Source: Owenia fusiformis
Taxonomy: Eukaryota > Annelida > Polychaeta > Sabellida > Oweniidae
Direction of reading: 5' to 3'
Assembly: GCA_903813345.2 (NCBI GenBank)
Contig: CAIIXF020000380.1
Span: forward strand, 64,001-82,000
Length of the DNA stretch: 18,000 bases
Of this stretch, positions 11,217 through 18,000 are shown piece after piece. Below the pieces are notes generated by a model. It was given only the letters and a program-made list of their open reading frames with translations, was not told the DNA's origin and did no database searches. Each line of letters opens with the position of its first letter. The first letter of the stretch is position 1. Made by a program: the position numbers and the translations under genes.

Positions 11217-12644
11217 GGTAAACCTACCCCCAAATTTTGATATTTTTGTTGTCTAGAAGTGTCCTAGATGATATCAAAGTTTAAGAAAATTTGTATGTCT
11301 AGAAATATTTTATAAATTAGTGCCAATATGGTGGGTTTGGGTGCTTTTTTGCTCTCATTTTTTAGCCCATTTCTACGGTTGCCATGGCAACTATTAGGCT
11401 TTGGTAACCATGCCAACTTGATTTTTGAAGGACATCCACCTGATAGTAGTTGGGCCAAGTTTGATGGAAAATGGGCCTGGTTTGATATGCTGGCAGTGAG
11501 GTTGATTGTGGCATGTAGTAAAACGGCAAAACAATGGTGGAGTCATACCATTATTTTGCCGCATTTTGATGCTTAATTTTCAATTCATAATCGTTTGGTA
11601 CCATCGTGACGTCACAATATAGCGTCTGACTTCATGATATGGGTACCAAATTGAAGCGGACGTGACAAGCTTTAAGATGGTACCAAACATGTGACCATTC
11701 ATTTGATTAAAATGCTAACTTGAATAAGCCCAAAAGGTGTGTCACTCCCCTACCCCATCCATTTTTCAGGCCAGTGAAAACACCAAAATCTCAAATAATC
11801 CAGGCATCTTCAGGGGTCGTTTTTTGGCCCCGTTATATTCAAAATATCATGTTTCTGGATACCATTTTTATCAGAAATGTCTCAATTACCTAAAAACAGT
11901 AACACTAGTGCTGAATAAGAAAACATGTCTCCATTATTTTGCCGCATTTTGATGCTTAATTTTCAATTCATAATCGTTTGGTACCATCGTGACGTCACAA
12001 TATAGCGTCTGACTTCATGATATGGGTACCAAATTGAAGCGGACGTGACAAGCTTTAAGATGGTACCAAACATGTGACCATTCATTTGATTAAAATGCTA
12101 ACTTGAATAAGCCCAAAAGGTGTGTCACTCCCCTACCCCATCCATTTTTCAGGCCAGTGAAAACACCAAAATCTCAAATAATCCAGGCATCTTCAGGGGT
12201 CGTTTTTTGGCCCCGTTATATTCAAAATATCATGTTTCTGGATACCATTTTTATCAGAAATGTCTCAATTACCTAAAAACAGTAACACTAGTGCTGAATA
12301 AGAAAACATGTCTCCATTATGGAATTATTACACCAAAAGTAGTGCGAAATGGCCTTTTCACGTGTTGGCATAAAGTTTTGATGACATTTAAAGACATAGT
12401 TCCTCTTTCACGTATATTATCTCATGGAAATGGGCATACCAGCGCAAAGATCTTTGTTCCGTGGTAAAGAAAAGCTATCAAACATTGTCTGAAGAGCAGA
12501 TTTATCTCCGTAATTCTACTTTTAACATGGCGACCTTGACCTTGAAGAAATATAGCCATTTGGGCGATAATAGGTGATTCAAAAGTGAAAATGAGTGCTT
12601 TTTTCGTAGTTTTACTTTGGCCAAGCCTAGAAAAAAATCGAAGT
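11217..12644. repeat. Satellite unit 11, long 1428-bp variant
   Basis: Third long unit, with the 383-bp block at 11548-11930 repeated at 11931-12313 and the same junction as units 2 and 6. Its start is 5608 bp (one long plus four short units) after that of unit 6. Confidence 0.95.
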
Positions 12645-13689
12645 GGTAAACCTACCCCCAAATTTTGATATTTTTGTTGTCTAGAAGTGTCCTAGATGAT
12701 ATCAAAGTTTAAGAAAATTTGTATGTCTAGAAATATTTTATAAATTAGTGCCAATATGGTGGGTTTGGGTGCTTTTTTGCTCTCATTTTTTAGCCCATTT
12801 CTACGGTTGCCATGGCAACTATTAGGCTTTGGTAACCATGCCAACTTGATTTTTGAAGGACATCCACCTGATAGTAGTTGGGCCAAGTTTGATGGAAAAT
12901 GGGCCTGGTTTGATATGCTGGCAGTGAGGTTGATTGTGGCATGTAGTAAAACGGCAAAACAATGGTGGAGTCATACCATTATTTTGCCGCATTTTGATGC
13001 TTAATTTTCAATTCATAATCGTTTGGTACCATCGTGACGTCACAATATAGCGTCTGACTTCATGATATGGGTACCAAATTGAAGCGGACGTGACAAGCTT
13101 TAAGATGGTACCAAACATGTGACCATTCATTTGATTAAAATGCTAACTTGAATAAGCCCAAAAGGTGTGTCACTCCCCTACCCCATCCATTTTTCAGGCC
13201 AGTGAAAACACCAAAATCTCAAATAATCCAGGCATCTTCAGGGGTCGTTTTTTGGCCCCGTTATATTCAAAATATCATGTTTCTGGATACCATTTTTATC
13301 AGAAATGTCTCAATTACCTAAAAACAGTAACACTAGTGCTGAATAAGAAAACATGTCTCCATTATGGAATTATTACACCAAAAGTAGTGCGAAATGGCCT
13401 TTTCACGTGTTGGCATAAAGTTTTGATGACATTTAAAGACATAGTTCCTCTTTCACGTATATTATCTCATGGAAATGGGCATACCAGCGCAAAGATCTTT
13501 GTTCCGTGGTAAAGAAAAGCTATCAAACATTGTCTGAAGAGCAGATTTATCTCCGTAATTCTACTTTTAACATGGCGACCTTGACCTTGAAGAAATATAG
13601 CCATTTGGGCGATAATAGGTGATTCAAAAGTGAAAATGAGTGCTTTTTTCGTAGTTTTACTTTGGCCAAGCCTAGAAAAAAATCGAAGT
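12645..13689. repeat. Satellite unit 12 (1045-bp form), last complete copy
   Basis: Last full unit before the array edge. It carries the same sites as unit 1 (CRE palindrome at 13034). It lies only 271 bp from the array boundary yet shows no visible decay. Confidence 0.95.
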
Positions 13690-13960
13690 GGTAAACCTAC
13701 CCCCAAATTTTGATATTTTTGTTGTCTAGAAGTGTCCTAGATGATATCAAAGTTTAAGAAAATTTGTATGTCTAGAAATATTTTATAAATTAGTGCCAAT
13801 ATGGTGGGTTTGGGTGCTTTTTTGCTCTCATTTTTTAGCCCATTTCTACGGTTGCCATGGCAACTATTAGGCTTTGGTAACCATGCCAACTTGATTTTTG
13901 AAGGACATCCACCTGATAGTAGTTGGGCCAAGTTTGATGGAAAATGGGCCTGGTTTGATA
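13690..13960. repeat. Satellite unit 13, truncated at the array's right edge
   Basis: Only the first 271 bp of the monomer are present. The match ends at TGGTTTGATA; the monomer continues TGCTGG but here the sequence continues GGATAGAATAGG. The shared GATA at the junction lets the monomer slide directly into the GGATA repeat. The break falls in the second half of the 21-bp-spaced internal direct repeat. The X-box (13851-13864) is still included, the CRE module is not. Confidence 0.95.
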
Positions 13961-14235
13961 GGATAGAATAGGAAGGAACGATAGGATAGAATAGAAAAGG
14001 ATGAGATAGAATAGAATAGAATAGAATAGCAAGGAATGATAGAAAAGGAAGGAAAGGAAAGGATAGGAAGGATAGGATAACATGGGATAGGATAGGGAGG
14101 ATAGGATAGAATAAGAAGGAACGATAGGATAGAGTAGGAAAGAAGGATAGGATAGCATAGGAAGGATAGGATAGGAAGGAAAAGATATGAAGGAAAGATA
14201 GATAGAAGGAAGGATAAGATAGGAAGGATGGATGG
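13957..14235. repeat. GGATA/GAATA/GGAAG purine-rich simple repeat
   Basis: Irregular pentamer-based repeat with purines plus T on the plus strand. It is a degenerate GGATA microsatellite with GAATA runs and GGAAG interruptions. There is second-order structure: the stretch GGATAGAATA-GGAAGGAACG at 13961 recurs with one change at 14104, about 143 bp later. The minus-strand open frames of 107 and 147 codons here are low-complexity Ser/Tyr/Pro/Leu translations of this repeat, not genes. Confidence 0.92.
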
Positions 14236-14605
14236 ATTTTTCAACATTTTCTTCACTTCTCTTGACTTTCTATCAGGATACCATAAGATCGATTTTTCTC
14301 GAAATCTCAAAACGCCATAACATAAGTCCGATCGAAATTTGGTTTGCAGATTCAGACCCCTTGGAAAATTCGATCCTTAATTCATAACTCATACGTTAAA
14401 TTTAGAGAAGTTTTTATTTTGATCTACTTTATAGACACCATATCTCAAAAGTGGGTCAAAATATTTTCTGACAGCAAAAAGCTAACACTATTAGCACACT
14501 CTTGGCTACATATATACCAAATTTTGAAGAATATAATTAAAGTGTAGTGTCAGAATCGAAAAAATGAGGAAAAGCTTTGAATTTGGCCTAGATTTTGACC
14601 TAAGC
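14236..14605. repeat. Diverged interspersed repeat, copy A1
   Basis: Aligns with A2 (14709-15164) at an offset of 473 bp at the left, changing to 559 bp after an 86-87-bp insertion in A2. Shared landmarks are CTTGACTTTCTAT, ACGCCATAACATAAGTC, GATCGAAATTTGGTTTGCAG, CTAACACTATTAGCACACTC and GTGTAGTGTCAGAATCG. Scattered substitutions show age, unlike the neighbouring satellite. The 67-codon open frames beginning at matching places in A1 and A2 are by-products. The family was not recognised. Confidence 0.85.
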
Positions 14606-14703
14606 CCTGGACTGGACTTGGACCTAGACTTGACTTGGACCTAGACAAACACTGGACTTGGACCTGGACTGGACCTTGACTTGAACCTGGAAATGGACTG
14701 GAA
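14595..14703. repeat. Minisatellite of TGGACT / TGGACC / GACCTAGACT elements
   Basis: An irregular hexamer-based run built from GGACTTGGACC and its variants separates copies A1 and A2. It grows out of the GACCTA motif that ends A1. Similar GACCTAG motifs end A2 (15144-15162) and A3 (15608-15632), so this looks like an expanded tail of the A repeat. Confidence 0.75.
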
Positions 14704-14708
14704 AGGTA

Positions 14709-15164
14709 TTTTTTCAATTTTTTTCACTTTTCTTGACTTTCTATAAGGTTATCATCAGATCGATTTCTTCTCGAAATTTCAAAGCGCCATAACTTCCGAA
14801 CCGGAAGTCGGATCGAAATTTGGTTTGCAGATTTGGATTCCTGAGATTTGGATTCCTTCGAAATTTCAAAACGCCATAACATAAGTCGGATCGAAATTTG
14901 GTTTGCAGATTCAGACCCCTTGGAAAATTCGATCCTTAATTCATAACTCATACGTTGAATTTGGAGAACTTTTTATTTTGACCTACTTTTCGGACGCCAT
15001 ATCTCAAAAGCGGGTCAAAATACTTTCTGACGGCAAAAGGCTAACACTATTAGCACACTCTAGGCTACATGTATACACCATTTCGAAGAATATAATTAAA
15101 GTGTAGTGTCAGAATCGCAAAAATAAGGAAAAACTTTGAATTTGACCTAGATTTTGACCTAGGC
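14709..15164. repeat. Diverged interspersed repeat, copy A2, with internal 87-bp duplication
   Basis: Second copy of the A repeat. It carries an internal duplication: TCGAAATTTCAAAGCGCCAT at 14771 recurs as TCGAAATTTCAAAACGCCAT at 14858, 87 bp later. The two submodules differ: the first holds a 7-bp palindrome ACTTCCG-AAC-CGGAAGT (14792-14808), while the second has the shorter ACATAAGTC form seen in A1. The second submodule is therefore closer to A1 than to its own neighbour, which suggests exchange between copies rather than simple slippage. Confidence 0.8.
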
Positions 15165-15316
15165 ATTTTGGTGTCCAATTTTGAAGCTAGATGGCTTTTG
15201 AGGTTCCTTTTTTTAATAGCTTTCATTGTATTTAGCTGAACTCAGTCTATATTTCGTATTTTTCACTTCAAAAAAATCTTTTTTCCCATTGACTTAACAT
15301 GGGCACCCAATTTAGT
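15165..15316. other. AT-rich spacer between repeat copies; no gene seen
   Basis: No coding frame or recognisable motif. CATTGACTTAACATGGG and nearby TTTTTCACTTC are weakly reminiscent of the left end of A1/A2, so part of this may be the eroded left end of copy A3. Confidence 0.5.
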
Positions 15317-15700
15317 GATTTTTGAGCTTTCAAAGCGCAATAACTTCCGAACCTGAATTCTGATCCAAATTTGGTTTGCAGATTCGGATTCCTGAGATCA
15401 TTCTCCACTTATGTCATAACTCACATGTTGAATTTGGAGAATTTTTTGTTCTGACCTACTTTCCGGACACCATACCTCAAAATCGGTAACAGTAATCAAA
15501 AATCTGATGGCACACTTGTGAAAGGGCTGTTTCTTAGCTACATGATGATAAAAAGACAAAGTTGTTTCGATAAATAACGACGAAGATAATAGGCAGATTT
15601 AAGATTTGACCTAGTTCTTGACCTTTGACCTAGATAAAAATTGACCCAATTTCCGAGAAACTAGATACTGGACCTAAATTGACCATATACAGGACTTGAC
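15317..15700. repeat. Most diverged copy of the A repeat, A3, with GACC-type tail
   Basis: Recognisable through the ordered landmarks CAAAGCGCAATAACTTCCGAA, AAATTTGGTTTGCAGATTCG, GGATTCCTGAGATC, ACTCACATGTTGAATTTGGAG, TGACCTACTTTCCGGACACCATA and GACCTAG. They keep the order of A2 but with many substitutions and a divergent centre (15485-15600). The tail 15608-15700 continues with GACCTAG, TGGACCTAAATTGACC and GGACTTGACTC, matching the theme of the minisatellite. A3 probably represents an older insertion or duplication of the same family. Confidence 0.65.
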
Positions 15701-15733
15701 TCAATGTCTTCTAGTTAAGGAGAAAACGTGTGT

Positions 15734-15803
15734 AGAAGAATAAAGAAGAAGAAGAATACTGACAAAAGCTATAGACTCCAGATTTACATCTGGAGTCTAA
15801 TAA
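15734..15803 (+). repeat. GAA-rich tract plus perfect 12-bp hairpin, possible retroelement 3' end
   Basis: A GAAGAATAAAGAAGAAGAAG-type tract (15734-15757) is followed by TAGACTCCAGAT (15772-15783), loop TTAC, and ATCTGGAGTCTA (15788-15799), a perfect 12-bp stem with a 4-nt loop, then ATAAAAA. A short A/G-rich tract plus terminal stem-loop resembles 3' ends of some non-LTR retrotransposons and SINEs, which are read by their reverse transcriptase. This identity is inference: no reverse transcriptase or target-site duplication was found. A cruciform or a simple RNA hairpin are alternatives. Confidence 0.5.
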
Positions 15804-15879
15804 AAATGGTCCTGATCAACACAGGCTTCGCTATAAGTATTGCAGTAGCACATTGGTGGAGGAGGCCATGGTTCTTTAC

Positions 15880-15986
15880 CATGCGTTTTTAGTGCGCTAT
15901 TTGCTATTGAAAAGGTTGCCGCATTCATCGCACATGTGGCGTGTTGGGGCAGTTTCCTCCACTGGCTGTACGACAACCAGATCCAT
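15880..15986 (-). pseudogene. C2H2 zinc-finger exon with 1-base frameshift (gene fragment or pseudogene)
   Basis: Read on the minus strand from ATG at 15986, the first 29 codons include residues 18-29 MCDECGNLFNSK and then meet a TAG (15899-15897). Skipping the single T at 15899 continues as SALKTH. Together they fit C-x2-C-x3-F-x5-L-x2-H exactly, the first three zinc ligands and two core hydrophobics of a classical C2H2 finger. The segment is flanked by an acceptor-like TATTTTGTAG directly before the ATG and a donor-like G|GTAAAG after the His codon (intron from 15879), so the final His would be on the next exon. That exon was not found in the window. Family and target are unknown. It may be a decayed gene, or an active one with a sequence error. 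The plus-strand open frame at 15853-16161 is its antisense shadow. Confidence 0.45.
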
Positions 15987-16468
15987 CTACAAAATAGTTG
16001 TGATATATATTGAAAATAAAATCAAGATGTCCATCATCTTGAGTAAACATCAGATTATCGTCGGGCATCAAATATTCACCATATACTACTGTAAAATTAT
16101 ATTTTTGTTGAATTATTGTCCCAACTCAAGTTTATATGTAACCATATTTGTTTCTTCCTGATGTATCCAATGAGAGCGTTTAAGAAATATATGTAAAATA
16201 TTAAAAATACACACATTCAAAACGATTCAATTAAAACCTAGCCAGTCTGTTCATTGAATCCAATTAGAACGTCTACTAATCCACATGATACATCATAATT
16301 AGATTGCTTTTTTAAAGCGGATATTTCATACCATAACCCCCAAAATATTATAAAATGCGTTGTATTTGTATTTTACTTCACACAGACATATTTGTGTACG
16401 TGAAATAATTATATTACTTGAATGTTTTATTCCCCATTATAAGGTAAACCTATGGCAATTATACATAC

Positions 16469-16532
16469 CTTCTCACAGCTATGAGCGAGGTGATAAAACT
16501 GGTCGAGTGAACTCGTTTGAGTTATCTATTCG
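16469..16532 (-). other. Possible 64-bp 5'-untranslated exon upstream of the zinc-finger exon
   Basis: On the minus strand a CTGATAATTTTACAG acceptor precedes 16532 and AAG|GTATGT, a strong donor match, follows 16469. Joining it to the zinc-finger exon across a 482-bp intron (16468-15987) gives AAG|ATGG, an A at -3 and G at +4 around the start codon. The 64 bp contain no ATG and have a TAG in frame near their start, as expected for 5' untranslated sequence. Splice motifs are short and can occur by chance, so this remains inference. Confidence 0.22.
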
Positions 16533-16837
16533 CTGTAAAATTATCAGAGAATGTGTGTTTATAGCGTTGCTTTGGTTTGGTAAATCAATGAAGTATGATA
16601 TACACGGATGAGTAAATGTAGATTATTTAAACAAAATTGAAGAGTACATAGGCGGGTACTCACGAAACATTACATGTACTTGACTTCATCCACATAGATC
16701 GACTAGCCACAGTGTAGAAAGTTAAAACCATTCCTAAGAGAATGCTGTTTTTATTACACCCGAAATCGTATTTATTTTCATCTAATTAATCTTTTTAAAA
16801 CCCTCATTATAGTTTTTGCTTCAACTCAGTTAATTTT
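16533..16837. other. AT-rich non-coding stretch
   Basis: No convincing coding frame, RNA gene or repeat seen. The plus-strand 83-codon frame at 16360-16611 runs into it but matches nothing recognised and has no coding signature. Confidence 0.5.
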
Positions 16838-16890
16838 CGTCACCGTACAGAAAACTGTACCACTGTATTTTTTGACGCTGTACGGTGACG
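16838..16890. repeat. 13-bp perfect inverted repeat with competing inner hairpin
   Basis: CGTCACCGTACAG (16838-16850) is exactly complementary to CTGTACGGTGACG (16878-16890) across a 27-bp spacer. The left arm's GTACAG can instead pair with CTGTAC at 16855-16860 over an AAAA loop, so two structures exclude each other. A further 6-bp stem, ACGCCT (16888-16893) with AGGCGT (16909-16914), abuts it. The region is locally GC-richer than its surroundings. Possibilities include a degenerate transposon terminus, a transcribed structured element or a cruciform site. Confidence 0.7.
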
Positions 16891-16971
16891 CCTGCTTACG
16901 CGATGGTTAGGCGTGTAGGAGGCGCACATGGAGAATTTTAATCGTCTTAAATGTAGGACTTAAGGTCCTAA

Positions 16972-16985
16972 GATAGGATAGGATA
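16972..16985 (+). repeat. Short GGATA-repeat trace
   Basis: GATAGGATAGGATA repeats the unit of the 13957-14235 tract about 2.7 kb away, with looser AGGATAAGATAA at 17013-17024. It may be a separate seed of the same microsatellite. Confidence 0.45.
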
Positions 16986-17024
16986 TGATTCTGTTAACAG
17001 TAAATGGCCTAGGATAAGATAAAT

Positions 17025-17836
17025 CAAGTTAAATAGGGTAAGGAAGTTAGTATTGTACAGAAATAGACGGCTGAGTCAAGTGACCTAATTTAGCAAACTT
17101 TGAGAATCTACATCATTTTTTTTCTTAGTTGCTATCGTTGATTCCAATCAGATATATATTCAGAATTATGTCTCCTTTTGTTCTGTGAATATTACCAGCT
17201 TAGGGTAGCATACTAATTTTGCAAGGTTTTAGTTGAAGATAGATATTCATAGTCATGTGTGTACTTTTATCAGTTTGAATATTTGCCAAAAGGTGGCACT
17301 AGTGTTGTTGAGCATCTACATGAAGTAATTGTGTGTATTAGTCTATATAAGGTCAGATTGGTAATAAGATTGAAAACTGTTTTGTTTGGTATTTACAGTA
17401 TCTTGTTTGATAAACCATCTGAAAGACCTTAGCGTCATTGTAAAAACTCATTGTATATATTTCATACTTTTAGTTGGTTACATAATATATATATTTTGAT
17501 TCAAATCATGCTTTGTGTTATTATTGAGATCAGTGTGACAGTTAGTCGTCAGTAGAGTAGATTAAAATTCATAACAACCAACACAAGGCCATATCCACAG
17601 AAATTTCAAGTATATTTTAACACCTTGTACTTCATATTACATCACAGCTAGGAGAGTGTGATCCCCGGTCGTTACATATATACCAATAAATCATCGTGGT
17701 AAGCCACGCCCTCTCCATCTCTATCCTTCTGGAGAGCATCTGCGATGCAACAGAGAGAGATGCTATGAGTATCAGAATGCCAATAAACTCATTTCAGCGG
17801 GCACTATAGTCACACTACTCTGTCCTCATACAGTCA
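17025..17836. other. Non-coding AT-rich region with weak promoter- and insulator-like motifs
   Basis: No gene recognised. CCAAAAGGTGGCA at 17286-17298 matches the CTCF core at 11 of 13 positions by my recollection of the consensus. TATATAAGG at 17344-17352 is a good TATA-box match on the plus strand but no clear initiator follows at about 30 bp. At 17696-17770 several short complementary segments (for example AGCATCT with AGATGCT) suggest local secondary structure. All are weak. Confidence 0.3.
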
Positions 17837-17878
17837 TACTGTAGCCTGTATTTCTTTAAAATAATACAGGCTGCAGTA
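17837..17878. repeat. 16-bp hairpin with one G-T pair
   Basis: TACTGTAGCCTGTATT (17837-17852) pairs with AATACAGGCTGCAGTA (17863-17878) around a 10-nt AT-rich loop; the only mismatch would be a G-U pair in RNA. An overlapping smaller hairpin, TACAGT-CAT-ACTGTA (17829-17843), competes with it. The stem is shorter than a typical animal microRNA precursor, so a miniature transposon terminus or cruciform is at least as likely. Confidence 0.7.
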
Positions 17879-18000
17879 AAGATGCAAATGGAGGACGTTT
17901 GTTCATTTCATTTCTGATTTACTACTAGTATCACTGTGAGAATATAACAAATATATTCATCGAGCAGTTTATTATTACCAGAAAAATTCCAAAGACAAAG
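17879..18000. other. Window end, no feature seen
   Basis: AT-rich sequence without a recognised gene or repeat. Confidence 0.4.

Larger units (their letters stand above)
1..13960. repeat. Satellite (macrosatellite) array, 1045-bp unit, 12 complete copies plus one partial
   Basis: Head-to-tail array with constant phase. Taking GGTAAACC as unit start, units begin at 1, 1046, 2474, 3519, 4564, 5609, 7037, 8082, 9127, 10172, 11217, 12645 and 13690. Nine units are 1045 bp; units 2, 6 and 11 are 1428 bp. Open frames translate identically in every unit, and spacings show no indels other than the 383-bp block, so the copies appear essentially identical. The phase is arbitrary and the left end lies outside the window. 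No rRNA, snRNA, tRNA, histone or spliced-leader sequence was recognised in the unit. The short frames it contains (64, 79, 82 and 115 codons) overlap on opposite strands and look incidental. I infer a recently amplified, probably non-coding satellite; its chromosomal role cannot be told from sequence alone. Confidence 0.97.

Noticed and set aside
1-13960. CRISPR array
   Set aside because: Whole 1-kb units repeat without spacers between short repeats, and the sequence is eukaryotic in character.
13835-14310. 107- and 147-codon minus-strand frames rich in Ser, Tyr, Pro and Leu
   Set aside because: They are direct translations of the GGATA simple repeat on its pyrimidine strand.
17640-17720. 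GTGATCCCCGGTCG as a tRNA-type B box of a SINE
   Set aside because: It differs from the B-box consensus at key positions and no A box lies at a suitable distance.
17640-17760. Minus-strand acceptor-like TTGCATCGCAG before an ATG frame of about 37 codons
   Set aside because: No domain, no clear donor, and pyrimidine-rich tracts are frequent here.

Overview
The window looks like non-coding, repeat-dominated DNA from an animal genome, most likely an aquatic invertebrate. The basis is AT-rich sequence, no bacterial-type gene packing, a long satellite array, diverged interspersed repeats, and a short minus-strand stretch that reads as an exon of a C2H2 zinc-finger gene with U2-type splice signals. 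The taxon is inferred only; no rRNA, tRNA or known protein-coding gene is present to fix it.

Layout. Positions 1-13960 are one head-to-tail satellite array: 12 complete units plus a truncated 13th, with the left end outside the window. Nine units are 1045 bp. Three (units 2, 6 and 11) are 1428 bp because an internal 383-bp block is tandemly duplicated between 7-bp CCATTAT microhomologies. The units look identical wherever I compared them, so the array is either very young, strongly homogenised, or partly an assembly product. Each unit carries a perfect palindromic RFX-type X-box, a CRE-type palindrome inside a 13-bp inverted repeat, and a CACGTG E-box. The array breaks off at 13960 inside a monomer and runs into a 280-bp GGATA-type purine-rich simple repeat (13957-14235).

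Positions 14236-15700 hold three related but diverged copies of another repeat, separated by a TGGACT/GACCTAG-type minisatellite. The block ends near 15800 with a GAA-rich tract and a perfect 12-bp hairpin, perhaps an old retroelement 3' end. Positions 15880-15986 (minus) encode a near-perfect first half of a C2H2 zinc finger with one 1-base frameshift. A possible 64-bp 5'-untranslated exon lies upstream at 16469-16532 (minus). From about 16600 to 18000 I see no gene, only AT-rich sequence with two notable inverted repeats (16838-16890 and 17837-17878) and weak promoter- or insulator-like motifs.

How the parts relate. No multi-gene pathway is visible. The possible biology lies in (a) a homogenised satellite with transcription-factor palindromes in every unit and a recurring long variant that gives a higher-order pattern, and (b) a zinc-finger gene or pseudogene facing that array, whose first predicted intron would run towards the repeats. 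The short open frames inside the satellite overlap on both strands, match nothing I recognise, and are not annotated as genes.
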